A stretch of 64,000 nucleotides of DNA from Mycoplasmoidaceae bacterium (GTDB lineage: Bacteria; Bacillota_I; Bacilli_A; Mycoplasmatales; Mycoplasmoidaceae), in the NCBI GenBank assembly GCA_024427265.1, contig JAKSVP010000001.1, positions 45,907 to 109,906 on the forward strand. The letters run 5' to 3'. Below, piece after piece: positions 1 to 11,146 of the stretch. Every line of letters begins with the position of its first letter. Positions within the stretch are counted from its first letter, which is position 1. The notes beneath the pieces were generated by a model that had not been told where the DNA came from, searched no databases, and saw nothing but the letters and a program-made list of their open reading frames with translations. Position numbers and translations under genes: made by a program.

Positions 1-363
1 TCTTTATGAGGAGCAGAAGTAAAATCGCTTGTGCAAGCACAAGCTACATTAGATGAAGCTTTTGTTGTCTTTAGAAATAATGAAGCATTTGTTTTGAATA
101 TGCACATCACTCCTTGAAAGCAATCAAACTTAAAAGGTGATGATGCTGTTAGAACAAGAAAATTGTTATTACATAAGAATGAAATTCTTAAGATTCAAAA
201 TTATGTTAAAAAGAACAAAGCAACAGTTATTCCTTTAAATATTCATTTTGAACACGGCAAAATAAAATTAACTATTGCCACAGCAAAACGTAAAAATGCA
301 TCTGACAAACGTGAAACTAAAAAGAAAAAAGATGCACAAAGAGAAATTAAAAAGTTTATTTAA
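1..363 (+). CDS. smpB: SsrA-binding protein SmpB (5' end cut by window)
   Basis: SmpB binds tmRNA and delivers it to stalled ribosomes for trans-translation in the cytoplasm. The reading frame is open from base 1 and shows the family core NMHITPW, then VRTRKLLLHKNEI and the basic C-terminal tail with DKRETKKKKDAQREIKKF, which matches the end of SmpB proteins. Two in-frame TGA codons sit where Trp is acceptable, so code 4 is needed. The N-terminus lies upstream of the window. The 3' end overlaps the convergent tatD gene by 8 bases. Identification is secure from the conserved motifs. Confidence 0.93.
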
Positions 364-1132
364 TTCCAAAGAAGTTAACAGCATTAGCTGTTACTTTTTT
401 AATTAATTCTTCTTTAGACATTTGTAAATGGTTAGCAATACCATTTGCTACAAACTCAACATAACTTGGTAAATTAGTTTTACCACGATATGGTTCAGGA
501 GCCAACCACGGCCCATCAGTTTCAACCATCATTCTATCTAACGGAATAACTTTAATCGATTCATGCAATGCTTTAGCATTCTTAAATGTAATAATACCTG
601 GAATAGAAATCATAAATCCAGCATCAATATATTTCTTTGCTCAAGCTGTGTCTTTTGCAAAACAATGAATTCAAACTTTGTTTGGGTTCTTCACCATCTT
701 TAAGATTTTAAAACAATCATCTTCAGCATCACGAACATGAATACAAACTGGTAAATTGTATTTATTTACAACTTCTAGCTGCTTTTTAAAGAATAGAATT
801 TGTTTTTCTTTATCATAATGTTCGTAATGATAATCTAAACCAATTTCTCCTCAAGCTACAACAACATCTTTATTTTGTAAATAAAGTTGTTCTAGTTTAT
901 CTATATCACTTAGATCTTTGCAATTGTCAGGGTGAATGCCAATTGTAGCAAAGATTTGACCTTTATATTTCTTTGCTTGTTCAACTGCTATTTTTGAGTC
1001 TTCTACATTAGTACCAACAGCATTTCAAACAATATTTCTATCTTTACAAATAGAAACAATATTGTCTAAATCTTTTATCATGGGGTCCATATTTGTATGA
1101 GTATGGACATCGTATAAAAATATGTTCTTCAT
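356..1132 (-). CDS. tatD: TatD family metal-dependent hydrolase/DNase
   Basis: A 258-residue protein of the TatD family, metal-dependent phosphodiesterases of the amidohydrolase superfamily with 3'-5' DNase activity in characterised members. Visible metal-ligand motifs in order are DVHTHTN near the N-terminus, GEIGLDYHYEHYD, HVRDA, HCFAKD and TDGPW, in the expected spacing, and the length fits the family. The ATG at 1132 lies directly next to a long inverted repeat carrying TATAAT-like boxes, so the transcript is probably leaderless. The gene is monocistronic between smpB (convergent, 8-base overlap) and tRNA-Leu (divergent). Function in Mollicutes is inferred from the family. Confidence 0.9.
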
Positions 1133-1163
1133 ATCTTATATTATTTATATAATAATATAAGAT
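1133..1163. promoter_or_regulatory. Perfect 13-bp inverted repeat at the tatD start
   Basis: Arms 1133-1145 and 1151-1163 are exact reverse complements around a five-base TATAT spacer. The minus-strand arm ends on the base before the tatD ATG and contains TATAAT-like sequence. It may serve as the tatD promoter or operator, or may simply be AT-rich palindromic promoter DNA. No experimental basis. Confidence 0.45.
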
Positions 1164-1244
1164 AGATTAATAAGTTAATAAGTTTTTGCGCAATAAAAAA
1201 TCGATTTTTAACTTAATGATTTATTAAGCCACGAACATAATAGA

Positions 1245-1330
1245 GCTCGAGTGGCGGAATGGCAGACGCGATAGACTCAAAATCTATTGAAGGTAACTTC
1301 TTATGGGTTCAAGTCCCTTTTCGAGCACCA
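1245..1330 (+). tRNA. tRNA-Leu (CAA)
   Basis: The acceptor arm GCTCGAG pairs with TTCGAGC before ACCA, and the CCA end is encoded. The anticodon stem ATAGA/TCTAT encloses loop CTCAAAA, giving anticodon CAA (leucine UUG). A long variable arm, typical of class II tRNA-Leu, precedes the T-loop GTTCAAGTC. It lies 24 bases before the YfcC-type carrier and could be cotranscribed with it. Confidence 0.95.
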
Positions 1331-1354
1331 TTTAAACAATTTAGGTATTTATAA

Positions 1355-3259
1355 ATGAAAACTAAAAAAGTTAAAACATTAGTAAAGAAGCCTATGAGAG
1401 TTAAATGACCGTTAAATAAATTTATAAATAAATTTTTTATTTACAACTTATTTTTAACGCTTGGTATTGTAATGATTATCTTGTCAATTGTTTGTCAAGG
1501 TGTCTTTAATGGCGATCAAGCAAAAATAACTGGTAACATCGTTGCCTCATCCCTAGTAACGGGAGCAGGTTTAATTGGTGGGTTAGTTTACTCTATCCTT
1601 CTTACTAAAAAGAGTGAGGAACCGTTAGAGCAAGATTATGCTAACTTAACGAAATGATTCTTCTGAGTACCTGTTTTAGGTATGGTTTTCGACAAAATCT
1701 GAAAATCAAAAGAAAAGAAGTTAAGTTATGGTTTAAAGTTAAAACAAAATCCTAACTTTAAAAAACCAAGAACAAAATTGCCTAATGCGGTTTCAATCAT
1801 CTTCGCTGCTTTAATTTGCATGGTGTTTGTAATTTGACTACTATATTTAGCAGGCGTTTTACAAACTTCAGAAACCAACGCAGTACCTGGAATTTTGGAT
1901 ATCTTCTTAAAACCTCTTCAAGGTTTTGCTGGATATACAAATAAAGCTGGTAACTACGTTAAGGGTGCTGGTGCTATCATCATTTTCTTGTTAGTATTTA
2001 ACGGATCAATGACGCTAGTTAACGATGCACACGCTATTGAAGCAGGTGTTGGATCTTTATTAAGAAGATTAAAAGGAAAAGAATTTATTCTAATCCCTAT
2101 CTTAATGTTGATCCTAGCTATTTGTGGTTCTACATTTAACATGTGTGAACAATTACTACCTTTATTCTTAGTAATGATTCCAATGATGTATGCTGCAGGA
2201 TACGATGCTATGACAGGTTTCATGCTTCTATTCTTATCAGCAGGTGTGGGTGTTATGGGATCAACTGTAAACCCAGTATTAATCGGAATATCTGTAGATG
2301 CACTTAACTCTACAGTTCCACCAGAAATGAAAATTGCATTGATGGATGGTATTACATGAAGATTAGTAATGTTTGCTGCATTAACAGTTACATCTATTGT
2401 ATGTACAATGTTATATGCAAGAAAAGTTAAAAAGAACCCAATGAAGTCATGTGTATATTTATCTCAACAAGATTTCAAAGCTAAATATACATTTGATAAA
2501 GATGCACTTCCTCCCATGACTAAGAAACGTAAATGAACACTTATAGTGTTTGGTATTGCTTTCATAATCATGATCCTAGGATTCATTGATTGAAATAAGA
2601 TCTGTGGATTTACTGGATTCATTGATGCAAACAACTGGTTAGCTCAAAACTTCCCATTCTTGACATCAATGGGAGCTATTGGTTCTTGACAAATGCTAGA
2701 AGCAGGTATGGTATTCTTTACTGCTGCTATCATTATCGGAGCTATTAACTGACAAGGTGCAAACCACTGATTCTCTGTATTCTACAAAGGATGCAAGGAC
2801 TTCATTGGTGTAGCATTCATTATTGCTACAGCTAAAGGTCTATCATTTACAATGGTTGACTCTGGTTTAAACTCAGTTATTTCTAATGGATTAGGTACTG
2901 CCCTTAAGGCAATGCCTCCAGTAGGTGGAATCTTGATGATCTTCTTAGTAACTACATTACTAACAATCTTCATTCCTTCATGTTCTGGTCTTGCATCAGC
3001 CATGATGCCAACTATTGGTGGCGCCGTAGCAAGTTTAGGTGGAACAATTCCATTATCTGGTGCCGTAACTGCATTTGCAGCCGGTATGGGATGAATGAAC
3101 GTTGTAACTCCTACATCTATGGCTCTTCCATTCCTAGAAGTAAGCAAGATGGAACTAGCTGACTACTTCAAAGCTGCTTGAAAGCAAATCGTTGCAATTC
3201 TAATTGTCGGTGTTGCTTTACTAGCTGTTGGAGCTTACATGCCAGCTGGAATGTTCTAG
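1355..3259 (+). CDS. YfcC-type membrane carrier (C4-dicarboxylate/basic amino acid superfamily)
   Basis: A 634-residue integral membrane protein with roughly a dozen hydrophobic segments. It resembles the YfcC/ArcD group of anaerobic carriers: GSTFNMCEQLLPLF followed by AAGYDAMTG corresponds to the family GSTFGMAEE...GYD region, and the second half has AGMGWMNVVTPTS and GLSFTMVDSGLNSVIS. Family members move dicarboxylates, short peptides or arginine/ornithine, but the substrate here is not readable from sequence. The N-terminal 45 residues are basic and cytoplasmic. Multiple TGA codons encode Trp in membrane segments. It is followed by an intrinsic terminator, so it is a single-gene unit, perhaps read from the tRNA-Leu promoter. 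Confidence 0.8.
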
Positions 3260-3280
3260 TAGATAAACCAAAAATAAAGA

Positions 3281-3313
3281 TAAAAGTATTGTTTACAATA
3301 CTTTTATTTTTTT
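3281..3313 (+). terminator. Intrinsic terminator after the YfcC-type carrier
   Basis: AAAAGTATTG and CAATACTTTT form a perfect stem around TTTA and run into a T-rich tract. It separates the carrier from pepD, whose TATAAT box begins at 3313. Confidence 0.85.
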
Positions 3314-3351
3314 ATAATATATAAACACAAGCTAATCTGAAAGGATTATTT

Positions 3352-4839
3352 ATGGAAATTAGAGAAATAGAAAACATTGAACCAAAAGAAGTGATGTCTT
3401 GGTTTAAAAAAATATGTGCAATACCTCATGGATCTTACCATGAAGCTGCTTTATCTAAATGATTGGCAGAACAATGTAGAAAAGCTGGATGTGAAGTTCA
3501 AACCTTCCCATCAGGTATGATTCTTGCAAAACAAAAAGCTACACCAGGTTGTGAAGAATGACCTACAGTTTTGCTTCAATCACACATGGATATGGTTCTT
3601 GCTAAAACAGATAAAACAGATATTGATATGGTTAAAGAACCTATTACACCATATTATGATACTGAATCTGGACAAATTAGAGCAGATCATACATCTTTAG
3701 GTGGTGATGATGGTATTGGTGTTGCTTCGCAACTTGCTATTATGTACAACCCAAAAATCATTCATGGACCAATTGAACACTTATTTACTGTTTGTGAAGA
3801 AGACCAACCAGGTAAATGTGTAATTGAAGAATTACCTAGTGGAGCATTAACGGCTAAATATTATTTAAACATTGACGCTGAAAGGCTTGATGAACTAACT
3901 TATGGTGGAGCAGGATGTTCAACATTAAAGTATGATTGTAAGTTTAAACAAGTTGATCTCAAACCAAACCTACAAGCTTACAATGTTTCATTAACAGGTT
4001 TAACAGGTGGACACTCTGGTAACGACGTAGTAAGACCACACATTAATGCTATAGCATTCTTGGCACAATGTTTGGTTGACTTTAGTATGTTAAACAAAAC
4101 AAACATTTCTATTTCTAAATTTGATGGTGGACCAATCAATAACTCTTTACCAGTTTATGCAAAGATTGATTTATTAATGGAACCAAAACAATTTGAAAAG
4201 TTCAAACGTTTTGCTATTAACCAATTAATTCTTGCTAAGAGAGTTGCTCAAAAGCAAGAAGAGAATGCAGTATTAGCTTTTGAAAAAGTTGATAATCCTA
4301 AGAAAGTTTATTCAATTGATGATTCAATGAAAATTTTATTATTTGCTTCATTAGCTCCTAACAAAGTTTTCACTCAAGCTTTAGGAGAAAACAAAATGTT
4401 TTCTTCATCTAACTTAGGATTTATTAGTGCTGATAATGGAAATTTAAAAATTGACTTTAAAGTTAGAAGCTTCATTGATGGGGAAGTTCAAAGAACAGTT
4501 AGAAAAATTCAATCATTAGGTTCACTTTTAGGATTCAAAAACTGTACACAACAAGGTCAATTAATGGCTTTCATTAATGATATTAAACATAATACTGCTG
4601 CACAAATTTGAAGTGAAACTTATAAAGAAGTTACAGGTGAAAAAGTTAAGTTTATTGCAGTAGCAGGTGGACTTGAATGCGCAATCATTTGTGCTAAGAA
4701 CCCAACAATGGTTGCTAATGCAATTAGTATTAACACGACTCTATTTAACTGTCACTCTCCTGCTGAAGGATTTAGCGTACCAGATACAGTTAAGTTCTGA
4801 AAGATTTTAAAAGGTACGTTAGCTAAGCTAAAAGAGTAG
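3352..4839 (+). CDS. pepD: Xaa-His / beta-Ala-His dipeptidase (M20C)
   Basis: A 495-residue cytosolic aminoacyl-histidine dipeptidase of peptidase family M20C, using two zinc ions. Catalytic and metal-binding motifs are visible in order: SHMDMV (His and Asp), LGGDDGIG (bridging Asp), and TVCEEDQPG (general-base Glu pair). GLTGGHSG marks the start of the dimerisation (lid) domain. The length agrees with PepD. A TATAAT at 3313-3318 and a GGA-type ribosome site precede the ATG. The yebC ATG is 10 bases after the stop, so the two are probably cotranscribed. It would feed the cell with amino acids from imported dipeptides. Confidence 0.9.
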
Positions 4840-4848
4840 GAGTTTAAC

Positions 4849-5556
4849 ATGCCACGTAAACATCTAGTTGCTAGTCAAACAAATAAAAAGCAACAAATGC
4901 AAGCCAAGATTTGACTAAAGCTTGCAAAAGAAATTAAAGCAGCAGCAAAAGTTGGTGGACCAAACATTGATGCCAACCCAAGATTGAAGGCTGCAGTTGA
5001 TAAAGCATTAGCTAACAATTTATCAAGAGAATCTATTGAACGTAATATTTCTGGAGCTGCAAAAGATCCAGCAAATATGACAAGCGTAGTTTATGAATGT
5101 TATGGACCAAATGGAACACAATTCATAGTTACTGCTTTAACTGATAATACTAATAGAACAGCAAGCAACCTAAGAGGTTATCTTGGAAAGATAAATGGTC
5201 AAATTGCAAGACCTAATTCAGTTAAAATTTTCTTTGATAACTATGCTGAATTCATCTTATTAAAAAATGCAAAAACAAATGAAGATAGCATTCTTGAATC
5301 ACTACTAGCATTCAATGTTGTTGATATCAAAGAACATGAAGACAACTATGAAGTATTAGTTGATCCTAACCAATTCTATGATGCTAAGAAAGCATTAGTT
5401 GATGCTGGATTTAGCATTCACTCTGGTGAAGTTAAATTAGTAGCACAAGACAAGAAAGATATAACTGATGAAAAGACATTAGAAAAGTTAGAACGTTTCT
5501 TAGATTCTTGTGAAGACGATGATGACATTCAATCAGTTGTTCACAACTTACTATAA
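4849..5556 (+). CDS. yebC: YebC/PmpR family protein (TACO1-like)
   Basis: A 235-residue cytoplasmic protein of the YebC family. Members are annotated as transcriptional regulators, and recent work links them to ribosome stalling relief at proline stretches. The conserved features are the basic N-terminus ending in KIWLKLAKEI, the GGPNIDANPRLK segment, NLSRESIERNI and VVYECYGPNG. The length (about 240) is standard. The ribosome site AGGAG overlaps the pepD stop codon, showing translational proximity. A strong terminator follows. No DNA-binding role can be inferred from sequence alone. Confidence 0.93.
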
Positions 5557-5557
5557 A

Positions 5558-5583
5558 TAAAGGCGAGTTCGCCTTTATTTTTT
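5558..5583 (+). terminator. Intrinsic terminator after yebC
   Basis: AAAGGCGA and TCGCCTTT pair around GT and are followed by ATTTTTTT. Confidence 0.88.
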
Positions 5584-5622
5584 ATAATTATTATCTTTTT
5601 TATAATTAAAATGTTTTATCTA

Positions 5623-5628
5623 TATAAT
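5623..5628 (+). promoter_or_regulatory. -10 box (TATAAT) for the ABC permease operon
   Basis: TATAAT lies 18 bases before the permease ATG at 5647, leaving a leader of about a dozen bases with no good Shine-Dalgarno sequence. Confidence 0.55.
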
Positions 5629-5646
5629 AGATAAACAAATATAAAT

Positions 5647-7779
5647 ATGAATTTCACATACTTTAAATTTCTATTTATAAATACAATCAAAAGAAAACCT
5701 GTATGAATTACATGGTTACTTTTCCTTTTTACTTGCACAAGTTTTATTATTATTGTTCCAGCTGCAGTAAAAATGAACACATTGGAAGTTTGAGCTAACA
5801 CAACATTAGCAATTGCTCAAACATTTATGGGTATGGTGGCTGCATTATTTACAGCAGTTTTAGCCATTAACGTTTTCAAAGATACAAACGAGGAAGGCAC
5901 AGAACTAATTATTATTTCTAAACCTATCTCAAGAATAAAAATTGTATTTACTAAATTTTTATTATTTGGGTTCTTCTGTTTGATGATTAACTTGTCAACA
6001 GTACTTTTATCAGTATTTACTATTTTCTTGCCGAAAACAGAACCTAGATTTTATGTTGGTTTATTAGTATCTATGTTTATAGGTAACGCAGTTACATTTG
6101 CGGTTTTTGGATCTATTTCAATTTTATTAACTGTTAAATTTGCTAAAGTTGGAGTTATTGTTGCCAACGTTATTATTTCGTTAATATTCTTAATCTATCA
6201 AACATTAACTTTATTTGTTTTCGCAACACCAGCAAAATTGCTTGATGATAATAAAATGACTGCAGCAAGTTATATCATCCATCAACGTGATACCAATACT
6301 GGTGATTATGAAGAAAAAGAAGTAGTTAATTTCTCACCTGCTGAAATTGAAGCAGGACAAGAACATCCATGTCATGCTAAAAACTGAAGAGAAATGGAAG
6401 AGTTCTGAGATACACAAATTATGGCTAAGGATATTACACCAATTTTAAATATCACAGACTTAGCTGGACAAATCTCATTAACTTATCAATCTTATAGTAC
6501 AAATGAATTTGCTCATAGACAAGCACAAAGAATGTTTGCCATTTCGAGATTCTATAACTATAAGTTAACTTCTCCTGCTAGTCCTGAACTTTATAGAACA
6601 GATCAAATTCCAAGAAAAGAAAATTTATTGTGACTTTATACAGATTATCAAGAATACCCAATAGAACTTCTTGGAATCACAATTTATCTACCATCATCGA
6701 TTGGTTTTGAGGGTATAGAGCCACTTAGTGCAACAAGACTAAGAGGATTTACTGATAGAATTCCAATAGCTCTAATTAGATCTAAAGAATTATTATCTGC
6801 AAGAGATGTTTTCTTTGAAAAAGAAGATTGAAATAGATACAAAGCCGGATTTGACGAGATGTACGAAAAGATTTTTGATTATCATAACTATGAAATCCCT
6901 AACAACTACAATTATGTTGATTATCCAATAGTTTTCTGTTCAACTTCTAAAAATCTAGATAAATATTATCAACTAGTTTGAGGGTCATTAACAGGACATG
7001 CATCAGAAGTATTTGATTCGTCCATAAAAACAAATCTAGATAATTTTGACTTTGATGTAAAAACTGTCAATGATTTAAATGATCGTTTCATGCAATTTAA
7101 ACATTATGTTTATTGATTAATATTAAATGAACAAAGAGACATTTTATTGAATGGTGTAGCAGATGAAACGCCTATTGCTGATTCGGGTGAAACTGAAAGA
7201 ACCATCAAGCATTCAGTATATGAAGAAGCTGTGGAATCAGGATTATTAACATCACTAGGTATAGAATATGATGAACATGACGATCCACAACCATCATCAT
7301 GATTAATGAGATACAATCCCTTATCGTACTTTAGTTTGTTAGATCCTAATACACAAGCTCCAGCAATCGATTGAATTTATCATACATATGAAGAAGAAAA
7401 GAAAGTGGTAGAAGCACATATTGCTGATCCAGACGATCAAGTTCCATTCCTATCTTCATGTGCTTTAGCTAAATTTCAAAAACAATGCAAGATTTTTAAT
7501 TATGTTTGTGATGTTAACGAAAAATATTTATTTACAGATCTAGATAATTACAAGAGAACAACTAAATATTCTGGTCATGCATTCATGGCCAGTGATAACT
7601 GATACCCAGGAATTGTTACACAATTCTCTCCAGTACCAATTGGACAAAACATGCAATACTTCTTCTATGAAGCACAACCAACAGTTAAGTATTGAATATT
7701 TGCAGTAATTTGAGGAGTTATTTCAATTTGCTTATTTACTGCTGGAGCAATTGTTTACAACAAATACGATGTTAAATAG
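5647..7779 (+). CDS. ABC-2-like transporter permease with large extracytoplasmic domain (1)
   Basis: A 710-residue membrane protein, first gene of a permease/ATPase/permease operon. About five hydrophobic segments lie in residues 18-200, then a hydrophilic region of nearly 480 residues, then one final membrane helix (about 683-705) and a short cytoplasmic end. The segment GTELIIISKPISR between helices 2 and 3 is an ABC-2-type coupling region and has a counterpart in the second permease (GSDLNLSAKPFTKG), so the two are paralogues. The large domain is most likely outside the membrane. Direction and substrate of transport are unknown. No homology to a named transporter is recognised. Confidence 0.75.
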
Positions 7780-7789
7780 AGGTGATATT

Positions 7790-8872
7790 ATGACAAATGA
7801 ATCAAAACAAATAATTAAACAAAATAAGAAAAACTTAAAATTGTTTACAAAAACATTTAAGAGACTTTTTATAAATAAACAAAATACAAAATCAGGTATT
7901 GCTCATTACAAACAAATGAGAGTTAAACCTATTTTGTTTGTAGAAAACCTTTATAAAAAATATCCTGGTAAGAAGAAACCAACCATTAATAACATCTCAT
8001 TTAACGTATATCCTGGACAATTTCATGCGTTCATTGGTGCTAATGGTGCAGGAAAGACCACATCAATTAAATCAATCATTGCTGCCTATGCTAGATGATC
8101 TGGTACAGTTTTAATTAATGGAATGAAGAATACATCTATTGAAGCAAAGAAATCTTTAGGGTACATTCCTGAAAATGCTCGTTTCCCTCAAAGAATGAGC
8201 TGTTATTCATACTTAGTATGAATGGCTAAACTTTCAGGTTTATCTGGATATGAAGCAAAACGTTTTGCTAAAACTAGATTAACTGATTTAAATATGTGAA
8301 ACCTAAGAGGCAAATCACCTAACTCATTCTCTTCAGGTCAAAAGAAGAAAGTATTATTAGCTCAAGCATTAATTAATAATCCTCAAGTATTAGTAATGGA
8401 TGAACCTGCTGCTAACCTTGACCCTAAAGCTAGACTTGAATTGTTTGATACTTTAGGAAAATTAACAAGAGAAGGTAAAGCTATCTTTATATCTAGTCAC
8501 GTTCTAGCAGAACTTGATAGATATGCTAATGCAGCAACTATCCTAGATGGTGGCAAGATTGTCTTTACAGGAACAACAAAACAACTATTTAACAAGTATG
8601 CTGATAGAAAATTAAGTGTCGCAGTTTCTGATCCAAACAAACTTAAGAGATTCTTAAAATCAAAAGAAATTGATTACAAGATTAATGATATTTCAGGAAA
8701 CTTTATTATTAATTTCCAAACAAAACAACAAGAAATTGACTTTTTACAATTAATTCAAAAATCAAATATCCAACTTCTTTCATTTAATGAAGTAGGAAAT
8801 AAATTAGATGATATCTATAAGAAGCTAATTAAATTTGGATCTGTAGATACAATGGAAGGAAATAATGGCTAA
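7790..8872 (+). CDS. ABC transporter ATP-binding protein
   Basis: A 360-residue cytoplasmic ATPase. An N-terminal extension of about 55 basic residues precedes the nucleotide-binding domain. Walker A is GANGAGKTT, the signature is SFSSGQKKK (a variant of LSGGQ with the first Gly replaced by Ser), and Walker B is VLVMDEPAANLDP, followed by the H-loop SSHV. The 'ENARFPQRMSCYSYL' Q-region and the overall layout resemble ABC-2/CcmA-like export ATPases. The start at 7790 is chosen because AGGTGA precedes it; an upstream in-frame Met at 7751 lies inside the permease gene. The 3' end overlaps the second permease by 8 bases, indicating translational coupling. Confidence 0.88.
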
Positions 8873-10709
8873 TTTAAATAAACAAAAAAGCATTAAATCG
8901 CCAAGAGCAGCCTACATGGGCTATTTATTCCAAACGTTCTTAAAACGTCCGTTTGGCTATATTATTGCGCTTTTGTTTATCCTATATTTATCTATTATTC
9001 TATTAATCGTTCCAGCAAGTTTACACTTCGAACCATTATTTATTTGAAACGTTGGTGGTTTCAACATGCCAATCTTTAACTTATTCTTTATTGCTGGATC
9101 TGCAGCAAGTATTGCAGTAGCAGTATTTAGAACCGGAAGAGATGATGGTTCAGATTTAAACCTATCCGCTAAACCATTTACTAAAGGAACGATAGTTGGT
9201 TTAAAGACAACAGTCTACTTATTAATAATGTTAGCTATATGTTTAATTACTGTAGCTATTGTTGCTTTGGTAATGCCAATCTTTGGTGAATATAACGAAG
9301 TAACAAATGTTAATGGTATAACCCAACAAAAATATGTTGGATTATTGCTATCAATGTTAGTAGGTAACATAGTTAACATGCTACTATTTGGTGGAATATC
9401 AGTATTCATTTCAATGATAGGTGGACAAGTAATTACCATCATTGGAACAATAGCAATAGTGTTTGTCATTTGTTTAATGAACTTTATTTATCCTCAAGTA
9501 CTTAAGTCATCAATTGAAGTACTATCAGATAAGTATGATGCTGATATTTTAAGTTATAGTTGCAATACATTGCATCAATATGAAGATAGTGACATTGATT
9601 CTAAACCAATTAACTTTGCAACAATCCAGTGTTCAGTTAATGAAATGGGCGAAGAAGAATATCACTTCGATACTAAAGAATATTGAGATATAGCTGAAAA
9701 GGAATCAGGTAGACAAGCTGCTAATATCATAGATATTGGTAAACAATTATCTAACATATATAGCTCATTTGGTCTTGATGAATCTAAATTAAAAGAAGCA
9801 AGTAAGTTAGTAATTGGTACAAACTCTGGATACCAATACAATATTGATGCTGAAAGCCATGTTGGTTCACAAGATAATATTGATTTAGGTAATTATCCTA
9901 TTTCATATTACAACATGACACACTCACAAGGAAAAGACTTTCCTTATGTAACAGTTATTGGTGGAGATATGACTCTTACTACAAGTAACTGATACTTATT
10001 AACTACATTATGAAGACTAGACTTTGATGCAATGAACTATGTTTCATCTGATGTAGATAGTATGTCTGTACCAAGTTCAGTATGAACTACATACACAAGA
10101 CCTTGAAATAAGATTGGAGATCTAAGAGGAATTGATGATGAAACAGCCAAGAGCACATATGATATTATGGTTGAAGCTTATGAGTCATCAACTACTCCAT
10201 CTATTGAAAGTTTTGTTCAAATAACACACGAAACTATATCATCTCAGGTTCCTGGATTTGATAATCTAGAAAAGCCTGAACAATATAAATGAGTGGCTAA
10301 ATATCATATTGCTTGAGCAATACAAGCACAAAAATCTCAAGCAGAGTCTATATTCAATTATTGCCATGAAGAAGATTCTTTCCCATTCAAATCTCAAACT
10401 GTTAAAGAATGATTTAGTGATATGGCAGAAGAAACTGGCCAAGAATATTATTTACAACAACAATTTAACAACTATCTATTTACTAAAGGTATTGGTATTA
10501 GTCAAAAAGCAGCACCGGCTGAAGGCTATGAAGGTTATAGTAGATTAGCAACATCTAAAATCAACTATGCTGAAACATTTAATAATATGTACAGTTACAC
10601 TGTAAAGAGTTACTATAACTTATACACAGTAATAGCAGTATGAACATCAATAGCTGCTGTCCTATTTACAGGATCAGTAATTGTTTATAGAAGAACAGAC
10701 TTTAAGTAA
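8865..10709 (+). CDS. ABC-2-like transporter permease with large extracytoplasmic domain (2)
   Basis: A 614-residue membrane protein, paralogue of the permease at the start of the operon. Helices are at about 33-52, 68-87, 110-135, 160-185 and 187-205, then about 380 hydrophilic residues, then a last helix near 590-608 ending in a short positively charged tail. SAKPFTKG matches the SKPISR coupling region of the first permease. The ATG lies inside the ATPase gene (8-base overlap). Together the three genes would form a heterodimeric permease with a shared ATPase. The substrate cannot be inferred. Confidence 0.75.
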
Positions 10710-11126
10710 TTATCTTGTAAAGAAGATATCGTTAAGTTTAATCTTTAAAAAATCAACAGTATTTTTTCTAACTATTCAGACATTAAAGAAGTTTGAATAG
10801 TTTTTTAATTTTTCATTTATTGAAATAACACGATTAGTTCTATAATCTGTAATAATGTAATCAGAGTTTTTTACTGAATAATATTTATCTTTGTTCTTTA
10901 TAGGATTGATGTGATATATAAAGAAGCAAGTATCTCTTGGTGGCTCTTCAAAACCTTGAACTTCATCATAGAATTGTTCATCAGTTTTGATTCTGATGAT
11001 TTTTAAATATGTTTCTTTATGGTTTAGATGGACGTTCCTACGGAAATATTTATCCTTTCTAGCAAAAACCTTTTTTGCTAGAGAATCATAATATTCGTTT
11101 TCTTTTTTGGTTTTAAGTCTTTCCAT
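10710..11126 (-). CDS. Hypothetical protein
   Basis: A 138-residue protein under code 4; the in-frame TGA at 10776-10778 is read as Trp, adding 23 residues up to the TAA that abuts the permease stop. It is rich in Lys, Tyr and Asn, with no membrane segment and no motif that I recognise. The start at 11126 is chosen because a TATAAT on the minus strand (complement of 11133-11138) places transcription start at the ATG itself. A longer reading from 11213 would run through the divergent gene. Function is unknown. Confidence 0.6.
10770..10808 (+). terminator. Putative terminator of the ABC permease operon
   Basis: AACTATTCA and TGAATAGTT pair across a 15-base loop and are followed by TTTTTTAATTTTT. 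On the plus strand this fits an intrinsic terminator 60 bases after the permease. It lies inside the coding region of the opposing gene under code 4. Confidence 0.6.
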
Positions 11127-11146
11127 AAAATAATTATAATAACAAT
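11127..11146. promoter_or_regulatory. Bidirectional leaderless promoter (palindromic ATTATAAT)
   Basis: Only 20 bases separate two divergent ATGs. The palindrome ATTATAAT at 11133-11140 supplies a TATAAT on each strand. Each box ends six bases before the ATG it serves, so both transcripts should begin at or next to the start codon. No ribosome binding site is present on either side. Confidence 0.65.

Noticed and set aside
2782..3147. 121-codon open frame on the minus strand inside the carrier gene
   Set aside because: It is antisense to a well-supported gene, has no ribosome site and no recognisable motif; it reflects codon bias of the plus-strand gene.
1355..3259. Chain of short open frames that could look like a decayed pseudogene
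   Set aside because: The frames join exactly when TGA is read as Trp and yield one full membrane carrier; the same holds for uvrC, pflB, PFOR, potD and many others, so none is a pseudogene.
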